Assembly: GCA_044228245.1 (NCBI GenBank)
Contig: JBGAVG010000005.1
Span: forward strand, 1 to 64,000
Source of the DNA: Methylotenera_A sp044228245
Lineage (GTDB): Bacteria; Pseudomonadota; Gammaproteobacteria; Burkholderiales; Methylophilaceae
DNA: 64,000 bases
Direction: 5' to 3'
This document shows positions 7,984-13,192 of the stretch, piece by piece (the first letter of the stretch is position 1; each line of letters opens with the position of its first letter). The notes under the pieces were generated by a model. That model saw only the letters and a list, made by a program, of their open reading frames with translations. It ran no database searches and was not told where the DNA came from. Made by a program: the position numbers and the translations under genes.

Positions 7984-8655
7984 ATGTCATCAAATAACTT
8001 TAAATTATCACGAGTCTCGGGACAGCCAGTTAGTGATTCTGAGCTTCTCATGGATTTGAAACGCGTTAGCGAAATGCTGAACACATCAAAGGTATCTATG
8101 CCCAAGTACAATGAACTTGGCAATTACGATAACACTACGGTGGCAAGGCGCTTTGGCACTTGGAACAATGCACTAATCAAAGCAGGTTTGGCGGTCTCAA
8201 ACGAAACCAACATTCCAGATGAACGCTTATTTGAAAACATTTTAACGTTATGGCAACACTTTGGTCGCCAGCCCAGACGCAGCGAATTGGCAAAAGCGCC
8301 TTCGACTATTTCGCAGAGCCCTTACAACAGAAGATTTAGTTCATGGACAACGGCATTAGAAGCTTTCATTGAGTATGCCAACGCTGGTGGAACTGATGTA
8401 CCAACAGTAGTATCAAGTAACGAAAGCCAACCCAAAACAGGCAGAGACCCCTCTCTTAGGCTTCGTTGGCATGTGCTACAACGAGACCGCTTCACTTGCT
8501 GTGCTTGCGGTGCAAGCCCAGCAATCACACAAGGGGTTGAACTGCACGTTGACCATATAATTCCATGGAGTAAGGGCGGTGAAACAATATTAGCCAATCT
8601 TCAAACCCTTTGTTCCACATGTAATCTGGGTAAATCCAATGTATATTCAGGCTAA
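7984..8655 (+). CDS. HNH endonuclease with homing-endonuclease-associated repeats (cassette 3)
   Basis: This 223-aa protein carries two tandem repeats of about 50 residues (about 20-70 and 78-130), each ending in an RRFGTWNNAL or RRFSSWTTAL motif. These are typical of the DNA-binding repeats attached to homing-type HNH nucleases. A C-terminal HNH domain (about 160-220) has CxxC (CCACG), a VDHIIPW metal/catalytic core and a second CxxC (CSTC), with N at NLGKS. It probably cuts or nicks DNA at a site chosen by the repeats. The stop codon TAA lies in the attC inverse core. A nuclease in a cassette might serve mobility or phage defence; both are inference. Confidence 0.88.
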   Translation: MSSNNFKLSRVSGQPVSDSELLMDLKRVSEMLNTSKVSMPKYNELGNYDNTTVARRFGTWNNALIKAGLAVSNETNIPDERLFENILTLWQHFGRQPRRSELAKAPSTISQSPYNRRFSSWTTALEAFIEYANAGGTDVPTVVSSNESQPKTGRDPSLRLRWHVLQRDRFTCCACGASPAITQGVELHVDHIIPWSKGGETILANLQTLCSTCNLGKSNVYSG

Positions 8656-8709
8656 CCCATCCATCAAGCGGGACGCGCTAAAGCGCGCCCCTTATGTCAA
8701 ACGTTAGGG
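8650..8709 (+). repeat. attC3
   Basis: It runs from inverse core GGCTAAC (8650-8656) to core GTTAGGG (8703-8709). The first is complementary to GTTAGCC at 7966. A GCGCT/AGCGC stem fills the centre. It is close in sequence to attC6, so the two cassettes may come from one source lineage. Confidence 0.92.
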
Positions 8710-8717
8710 TTTTCATT

Positions 8718-9098
8718 ATGGGATTGCTCGATGGACTCGAAAAACTGATTAACGAGCACGGTTCGGCTACGATATTGAAGGAGCGCATTGCGCTTCTTAA
8801 CGACCAGCATGCGCTTGTCGAAAAGCAAGCCGCTGCGCTTAAGGAGCAAATAACGCACCTTCAAGGCGAGAATGAGCGTCTTAAGCTCGATAAACAGCAG
8901 CTGCAACAACAGATAAAAACACTGGAATCTTCTCATAACATAAACCCTCACAATTACGTCTGCGACCACTGTGGCAGCGATAATCTAAATAGAGCTGGCA
9001 GCAGACCAGACCCAACATTCGGCGATTTAGGCATAAAGCAATCTTTATTTAACTGCTTATCATGCGGCAAGCAAAGTGCATTTACACAAAATCCCTAA
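8718..9098 (+). CDS. Coiled-coil protein with C-terminal zinc ribbon (cassette 4)
   Basis: The start chosen is the ATG of MGLLDGLEKL, 126 aa; the open frame reaches back to 8694 across the core site. Residues about 20-75 form a long leucine-heptad coiled coil rich in K, E and Q. The C-terminal part has CDHC and CLSC pairs about 30 residues apart, a rubredoxin-like zinc ribbon. The pattern suggests a dimer or higher oligomer that binds protein or nucleic acid. The stop codon is inside the attC inverse core. Family and function are not recognised. Confidence 0.75.
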   Translation: MGLLDGLEKLINEHGSATILKERIALLNDQHALVEKQAAALKEQITHLQGENERLKLDKQQLQQQIKTLESSHNINPHNYVCDHCGSDNLNRAGSRPDPTFGDLGIKQSLFNCLSCGKQSAFTQNP

Positions 9099-9155
9099 CC
9101 TATCATTCAACCCCGACCGCGCCTACAGCGCGGCGGGTTAATTCAAACGTTAGGC
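9093..9155 (+). repeat. attC4
   Basis: It runs from inverse core CCCTAAC (9093-9099) to core GTTAGGC (9149-9155), a perfect GTTRRRY. The first core is complementary to GTTAGGG at 8703. The central stem is CCGCGC/GCGCGG with a 5-base loop. Confidence 0.93.
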
Positions 9156-9178
9156 GTCTAAAAAAGAAAGAAATCAAC

Positions 9179-9574
9179 ATGAAGTTGCTTCCGATTCTTG
9201 CCGCTGGCTTTGCATATTTTGCGCTTGGGGGCCTTTGGTTTACGCCGTTATTTGGCAGGCAGTGGGACAAAGCCGTTGGCTTTGAACGCCCGCCAAAATG
9301 GCGGCCTAGCACCATTTACTACGTTGGCCCACTATTGGGTTGCCTGGTGGCGGCATTTGCAACCGCTTACCTTGCACAGCTTGCTCAAGCGCAGTCGCTC
9401 GAGGACTATTTAAGAATTGGACTTCTGGCTGGCATCGGGTACGGTGCACCTATTACTGCGGTAAATGCCATCGCCCCGAACATGCAGCATCCTGGACTTT
9501 ATGCTGCCGTTGTAGGCTCCTACCACATGACAGGCCTGGTGCTTTGCGCCGCGGTTTTACATTGGCTCTCGTAG
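9179..9574 (+). CDS. DUF1761-family membrane protein (cassette 5)
   Basis: This 131-aa protein has four hydrophobic segments (about 3-22, 47-68, 82-100 and 108-130) and the early motif GGLWFTPLFGRQW that is typical of DUF1761 proteins. It is likely an inner-membrane protein; no activity is established for the family. An AAGAAAG stretch 7 bases before the ATG could act as a weak ribosome-binding site. The open frame continues upstream through attC4, but the ATG at 9179 is the first inside the cassette and begins the natural membrane segment. Confidence 0.8.
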   Translation: MKLLPILAAGFAYFALGGLWFTPLFGRQWDKAVGFERPPKWRPSTIYYVGPLLGCLVAAFATAYLAQLAQAQSLEDYLRIGLLAGIGYGAPITAVNAIAPNMQHPGLYAAVVGSYHMTGLVLCAAVLHWLS

Positions 9575-9578
9575 CAAA

Positions 9579-9636
9579 GCCTCAAGCAAGCCACGCATAA
9601 CTTGCTGCTCAAGCTGCAAAATGCCGCGCATTAGAG
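9579..9636 (+). repeat. Degenerate attC5
   Basis: Expected inverse core GCCTAAC is found only as GCCTCAA (9579-9585) and the 3' core as ATTAGAG (9630-9636), with G replaced by A. The 58-bp length fits the neighbours. The TTAGAG part is the complement of CTCTAA at the start of attC6, so the BrnT/BrnA cassette boundary is still readable. An AGCAAG/CTTGCT stem (9585-9606) lies inside. Confidence 0.5.
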
Positions 9637-9650
9637 CACATCCTCAATAC

Positions 9651-9686
9651 TTGATTTTTGTATGAAAAAGGTATATTTTATATACC
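9651..9686 (+). promoter_or_regulatory. brnTA promoter and palindromic operator
   Basis: TTGATT (9651-9656), 17-bp spacer and TATTTT (9674-9679) form a likely promoter. A perfect inverted repeat GGTATAT-TTT-ATATACC (9670-9686) covers the -10 and ends at the base before the start codon. BrnA antitoxins repress their own operon, so this is the likely binding site. The predicted start of transcription nearly coincides with the ATG, suggesting a leaderless message (inference). Confidence 0.6.
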
Positions 9687-9950
9687 ATGATAGTATTTGA
9701 ATTTGACGAAACAAAAAGTCAGGCGAATCTTCTTAAGCATGGTATCAATTTCATTGATGCTCAGGATTTATGGAATGATCCAAGGTTATTGGAAATCCCC
9801 GCTAAAACCGAAGATGAGCCAAGATATCTGATGATAGGGCTGATTAACAAGAAACACTGGTCAGCAGTTATCACCTATAGAGGCACAAATATTCGACTTA
9901 TTTCTGTTCGTCGCTCACGCACCGAGGAGGTTGCATTATATGAAAGCTAA
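9687..9950 (+). CDS. brnT: BrnT-family toxin (cassette 6)
   Basis: This 87-aa protein begins with an F-x-F-D-E-x-K ... N-x-x-K-H-G-I-N-F pattern (FDETKSQANLLKHGINF) and ends with a RLISVRRSRTEE motif, both hallmarks of BrnT ribonuclease toxins. Length is normal for the family. Expression would inhibit translation by RNA cleavage unless bound by BrnA, whose gene overlaps the 3' end by 11 bases. No Shine-Dalgarno sequence is present at normal spacing, because the operator abuts the ATG. Toxin-antitoxin cassettes are known to stabilise integron arrays. Confidence 0.9.
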   Translation: MIVFEFDETKSQANLLKHGINFIDAQDLWNDPRLLEIPAKTEDEPRYLMIGLINKKHWSAVITYRGTNIRLISVRRSRTEEVALYES

Positions 9951-10191
9951 AGATTTTGAACAGCAGTTTGACGAGAATGTTGACATTACAGCCTCGCTGG
10001 ATTTGTCAAAGGCAAAACGCGTATTGCAAGAGCAAAAGCGCGTGAATGTCGATTTTCCAACATGGATGATCGAATCCCTGGATCGGGAGGCTGGAAAACT
10101 TGGGGTTACGAGGCAGTCCATTATTAAAGTGTGGCTTGCCGAGCGTTTGGAAAAATCTACTCTAACGCCTCCATCAAGCGGCACGCGCTAA
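9940..10191 (+). CDS. brnA: BrnA-family antitoxin (cassette 6)
   Basis: This is an 83-aa protein if read from the ATG at 9940, which has GAGGAGG at 9924-9930; a TTG at 9931 is in frame but less likely. A ribbon-helix-helix-like C-terminal half carries VNVDFPTWMIESLDREAGKLGVTRQSIIKVWLAERL in its middle to end (the motif is spread over about residues 37-70), the DNA-binding fold of BrnA. It neutralises BrnT and represses the operon. The last residues (about 75-83, PPSSGTR) and the stop codon are written by attC6 sequence, so the C-terminus was shaped by the recombination site. Confidence 0.9.
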   Translation: MKAKDFEQQFDENVDITASLDLSKAKRVLQEQKRVNVDFPTWMIESLDREAGKLGVTRQSIIKVWLAERLEKSTLTPPSSGTR

Positions 10192-10217
10192 ACGCGCCCC
10201 TTAATCAGACGTTTTTT
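10160..10217 (+). repeat. attC6 (last site of the array)
   Basis: Inverse core CTCTAAC (10160-10166) is complementary to the start of the BrnTA cassette (TTAGAG, 9631). The 3' core reads GTTTTTT (10211-10217), not GTTRRRY, as expected when no further cassette follows. The interior closely resembles attC3. Confidence 0.88.
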
Positions 10218-10230
10218 CTTCAAATCCATC

Positions 10231-10280
10231 GCCCTGCAGCCCGCATGGATATTGCCTTGCAGGGCATCTAATTTTTCTTG
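10231..10280 (+). terminator. Terminator-like hairpin, copy 1 of a dispersed repeat
   Basis: The arms GCCCTGCA (10231-10238) and TGCAGGGC (10258-10265) pair perfectly around a 19-base loop holding GCATGGATATTG. A T-rich run follows at 10271-10278. It sits just after the cassette array and could end Pc transcripts. The loop sequence recurs at 15.2, 21.4 and 59.4 kb. Confidence 0.6.
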
Positions 10281-10400
10281 GCTTTTGTGTCTTTTTGGGC
10301 TTGCGCCCTCTCGCAATTAAGCCTATGCTGGATTTATGCCAGTTATGAACGATGGTGTTCAGTTCGCCGCCATGTTTGTATATTCTCGCAAGGAGCTAAC

Positions 10401-10637
10401 ATGAAAATTGAAATCAGTGAAGATATCAAAGCATTAGCGACCCTTTGCAAGCATGATCTTGCCTGCCTGAAATCAGAAAATCATCCGTTATGTAAAGTAC
10501 AGGATTGCGTCGACGGCAAAGTGCATTTTATTGAGTGCAAAGACCATAATCCTTGCGTGTATAAAACATCGTTTGGATACGGGCATGTTTGCGGCTGCCC
10601 GGTAAGAAAGGAAATCTACAACAAATATAAAATATAA
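10401..10637 (+). CDS. Small cysteine-rich protein of unknown function
   Basis: This is a 78-aa protein started by an ATG with a good AAGGAG ribosome-binding site 8 bases upstream. It has eight cysteines and several histidines (CKHDLAC, CKVQDC, CKDHNPC, CGC), so it probably binds metal or a cluster. There is no signal peptide or membrane segment. It lies between the last attC and the DNA glycosylase gene. No attC follows it, so whether it was once a cassette is unclear. I do not recognise a named family. Confidence 0.65.
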   Translation: MKIEISEDIKALATLCKHDLACLKSENHPLCKVQDCVDGKVHFIECKDHNPCVYKTSFGYGHVCGCPVRKEIYNKYKI

Positions 10638-10688
10638 CGCCCGCAAGCGTTGCTTCGCCCACTCTGTCGAGCTTCATAGAACAGCAAC

Positions 10689-11234
10689 ATGACGCGCATT
10701 CACAGCTTTGAGCCCATTGCGGATGAAAACGCAGAGATACTGATTCTTGGCAGCATGCCGGGACGCGCATCGCTGGCCGCCGGACAATATTATGCGCATG
10801 GCCAGAATACTTTCTGGCGCATCATTTGCCATCTGCTTCAGCTTGATATTGCATCTACCTATGAGGCAAGAACTCAGGCGCTAAAGTCAGCCAGAATTGC
10901 GCTTTGGGATGTGCTGCACTCATGCAGGCGGGAAGGCAGCCTGGATGCGATGATTGAGCGCGATACGCAGATAGCCAACGATTTTAAGACATTCTTCCAA
11001 ACGCACAATAAAATCACGCATGTATTTTTTAACGGCGCCAAGGCCGAGGAATATTTCTTGCGCCATGTGCTGAAAAATATCAACAATAACCCCATCAGTT
11101 TTACGCGTTTGCCTTCAACAAGCCCGGCACATGCCGCGATGTCGTTTGAGCAAAAACTCAGCGCCTGGAGGGCTATTGAGGCCATCGTGCAAAACTTTGA
11201 TCATGGCCCGCTAAGTTTGGCAGTTAGCGCGTAG
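10689..11234 (+). CDS. DNA-deoxyinosine (family 6 UDG-like) glycosylase
   Basis: This 181-aa protein has the N-terminal motif ILGSMPGRASL, then YYAHGQNTFW, and the C-terminal LPSTSPAHA, which together match the uracil-DNA glycosylase superfamily branch that removes hypoxanthine (deoxyinosine) from DNA. Length fits the family (about 160-190). It acts in base-excision repair in the cytosol. It is next to the cassette array but has no attC and looks like an ordinary chromosomal gene. The substrate assignment rests on motif similarity; mismatch-specific UDG is the alternative. Confidence 0.8.
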   Translation: MTRIHSFEPIADENAEILILGSMPGRASLAAGQYYAHGQNTFWRIICHLLQLDIASTYEARTQALKSARIALWDVLHSCRREGSLDAMIERDTQIANDFKTFFQTHNKITHVFFNGAKAEEYFLRHVLKNINNNPISFTRLPSTSPAHAAMSFEQKLSAWRAIEAIVQNFDHGPLSLAVSA

Positions 11235-11309
11235 AGAATAAACAGCTGATGAAAAGAGCCGTACAAACGCTGCAAATAATTCAACCTTCCAGTTCTATTT
11301 TCACCGGTT

Positions 11310-11322
11310 TAGTTTTAAACTA
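11310..11322. promoter_or_regulatory. Palindrome before dhaL
   Basis: TAGTTT-T-AAACTA is a perfect 6-bp inverted repeat with one central base, ending 5 bases before the dhaL start codon. It could be an operator or simply part of a promoter -10 region; no ribosome-binding site is visible in the same space. Function is inferred. Confidence 0.3.
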
Positions 11323-11327
11323 GCCGC

Positions 11328-11981
11328 ATGAAAACTCCTTTTATTTTATCTTCCGCCCTGGCCATATACGCCGCAATTGTTGCGCATGAGGCCGATATTG
11401 AATCGCTAGACCGCGCGATTGGCGATGGCGACCATTACATCAACATGAAACGCGGCAGCGAGATGATTGCGGGCATGTATAACGAACTGCTGCCGCTGCC
11501 GCCGGAAGACGCGCTGCAAAAAATCAGCATGAAGCTGCTCAGCACTATCGGCGGGGCTTCGGGGCCATTGTTTGCGAGCTTTTTTATGGGCATGTCCAAA
11601 TACCTGAAAGAGCACCACGCCAAAATCAACGAAACCAATATGCACCTAGAAACTGCAGCCGCTTTTGCCTATGGGGTGCAGAGCATGATGATGCGCGGCA
11701 AATCCAACGTGGGTGAAAAAACCATGCTGGATGTGCTGGTGCCTGTTTCTACCACATTCACCACGATGGCAGCACAAGGCAAACCGGTTGCCGAGATATG
11801 CGCCGCTGTAAAAAGCGCTGCCGATAAAGGGCTGGAATACACGCGCAACCTGCTTGCCACCAAGGGCCGCGCTGCGGGCTTGGGTGAACGTGCGATTGGC
11901 CATTTAGACCCCGGCGCGAAAAGCTGCCAGGTGATGACGCATACGGTCTGTGATTTGGTTTTGAAAGAGATTAAACAATGA
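11328..11981 (+). CDS. dhaL: Dihydroxyacetone kinase subunit DhaL
   Basis: This 217-aa protein is a single DAK2 (DhaL) domain. The nucleotide/Mg site IGDGDH (about residues 31-36) and the GGASGPLFASFF loop (about 75-87) are both present. In phosphotransferase-dependent systems DhaL holds ADP that is re-phosphorylated by DhaM and hands the phosphate to dihydroxyacetone on DhaK. Its stop overlaps the dhaK start by 4 bases, so the two are co-translated. No dhaM gene is present in the window. GDGDH instead of the common GDADHG is not unusual. Confidence 0.92.
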   Translation: MKTPFILSSALAIYAAIVAHEADIESLDRAIGDGDHYINMKRGSEMIAGMYNELLPLPPEDALQKISMKLLSTIGGASGPLFASFFMGMSKYLKEHHAKINETNMHLETAAAFAYGVQSMMMRGKSNVGEKTMLDVLVPVSTTFTTMAAQGKPVAEICAAVKSAADKGLEYTRNLLATKGRAAGLGERAIGHLDPGAKSCQVMTHTVCDLVLKEIKQ

Positions 11982-12979
11982 AAAAATTTATCAATTCGAC
12001 TGACGCTTTGTTAAAAGAAAGCCTCACCGGCTTTGGTCAAGCGCATGCCGATTTAGTCCAGGTACATTTCGAACCCGCCTACGTTACCCGCGCCAAACCG
12101 GCGCAAAATAAAGTCGCCATTGTTTCCGGCGGCGGCTCAGGGCACGAGCCGTTACATGCGGGCTACATCGGCTATGGCATGCTCGATGCCGCCTGCCCCG
12201 GCCAGGTGTTTACCTCGCCCACGCCAGACCAGATGCTGGCTGCTGCCGAAGCGGTGCATGCAGGAAAGGGCATTTTGTTTATTGTGAAGAACTATGCCGG
12301 CGATGTGATGAATTTTGAAATGGCCGCGGAAATGCTGCCATTTGACCATGCCACCGTGCTCACCAGCGACGACTGCGCCGTGGTCAACAGCACCTACACC
12401 ACCGGCCGCCGCGGCGTTGCAGGCACAGTGATTGTCGAAAAATGCGTTGGCAGTCTGGCAGAAACCGGCGCCAGCTTGCACGCCTGCCAGTTACTTGGCA
12501 ACAAAGTGAATGCCCGCACCGCCAGCATTGGCGTGGCTTTAACCAGCTGCACCGTACCTGCTGCAGGCCGCCCAACCTTTGACATCAGCGACAGCGAACT
12601 GGAAATGGGCGTAGGCATTCATGGCGAGCCGGGACGCAGGCGCGAAGCCATGCGCGAGGCAGATTCGATCGTGGGTGACTGCGTTGCCGCCATTCTGGCA
12701 GATCTGAAAACAACCCTGGAAAACGATACTTCAAGGGATATCCTGCTGCTCGTCAACGGCCTCGGTGCGACCCCGCTCATGGAGCTCTACCTCATCTACA
12801 ACACCGCGGCGAAGCTGCTGGGCGATGCAGGGTTGAATATATCGCGTAGCCTGGTCGGCAACTACACCACGGCCATCGACATGGCAGGCGCTTCCATCAC
12901 GGTTTGCCTGCTGGATGATGAAATCAAGCAGCATTGGGATAGCCCCGTGCATACGCCGGCGCTACGCTGGGGGTGTTAA
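11978..12979 (+). CDS. dhaK: Dihydroxyacetone kinase subunit DhaK
   Basis: This 333-aa DAK1 domain protein has SGGGSGHEP (about 50-58), the NYAGD motif (about 105-109) and H215 in GVGIHGEP, the histidine that binds dihydroxyacetone covalently. It forms the substrate-binding subunit of dihydroxyacetone kinase, giving dihydroxyacetone phosphate for glycolysis. The C-terminus ends in HTPALRWG as in typical DhaK, then Cys and a stop. That stop lies in the TTAA at the edge of the MITE-like element that follows. The gene order dhaL-dhaK is the reverse of the common dhaKLM order. Confidence 0.94.
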   Translation: MKKFINSTDALLKESLTGFGQAHADLVQVHFEPAYVTRAKPAQNKVAIVSGGGSGHEPLHAGYIGYGMLDAACPGQVFTSPTPDQMLAAAEAVHAGKGILFIVKNYAGDVMNFEMAAEMLPFDHATVLTSDDCAVVNSTYTTGRRGVAGTVIVEKCVGSLAETGASLHACQLLGNKVNARTASIGVALTSCTVPAAGRPTFDISDSELEMGVGIHGEPGRRREAMREADSIVGDCVAAILADLKTTLENDTSRDILLLVNGLGATPLMELYLIYNTAAKLLGDAGLNISRSLVGNYTTAIDMAGASITVCLLDDEIKQHWDSPVHTPALRWGC

Positions 12980-13192
12980 GGGCACTTCTATAAATTCACT
13001 TTTTGGGCGCATTACTTTGTTGCGCGGTTTTTTGGTTTCGGCCGCTACGCTTAACATTGGCTTCGCCAATGTTAGCCTGCACCGCAACTGGCGTTGTCGC
13101 AACCTCGCTGTATAGCCCATACTATCTCGGCTCCTGCGTTCCGTGCGCCTCGTACTACATCCCAAACCCTGTATTTATAGAAGTGCCCTTAA
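12976..13192. mobile_element. MITE-like element with perfect 20-bp terminal inverted repeats
   Basis: The ends 12976-12995 and 13173-13192 are exact inverted repeats, starting TTAAGGGCACTTCTA. If TTAA is the target duplication, the element proper is 209 bp with 16-bp ends (GGGCACTTCTATAAAT). The interior has no credible gene, but has a strong hairpin AACATTGGC/GCCAATGTT (about 13050) and a GCGCA/TGCGC hairpin followed by GGTTTTTT. It fills the space between the convergent dhaK and glnE and contains both stop codons. The ends and TTAA duplication suggest an IS5-type transposase acting in trans (inference). Confidence 0.85.

Larger units (their letters stand above)
5525..10217. mobile_element. 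Chromosomal integron: intI, attI-like site and six cassettes
   Basis: The integrase gene is transcribed leftward. The cassette array begins at the attI-like core GTTGGGC (6610-6616, cut after the first G) and runs to the last attC at 10160-10217. For five of the six cassettes the first six bases are the exact complement of the inverse core at the 5' end of that cassette's attC: GTTGGGC/GCCCAAC, GTTAGGG/CCCTAAC, GTTAGCC/GGCTAAC, GTTAGGG/CCCTAAC, and TTAGAG/CTCTAA for the last. Only cassette 5 has a decayed site. Boundaries are about 6611, 7586, 7967, 8704, 9150, 9631 and 10211. All genes read in the direction of the array. Flanking housekeeping genes and the lack of transposon ends point to a sedentary chromosomal integron. 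Confidence 0.93.

Noticed and set aside
10638..10690. Possible attC after the 78-aa Cys-rich gene (AACGC/GCGTT hairpin)
   Set aside because: No RYYYAAC or GTTRRRY core and no complement of GTTTTTT from the previous site; the stem is only 5 bp.
12980..13165. Short frames inside the MITE-like element
   Set aside because: They cross the element borders or repeats, have no ribosome-binding sites and no protein-like composition; no transposase remains.
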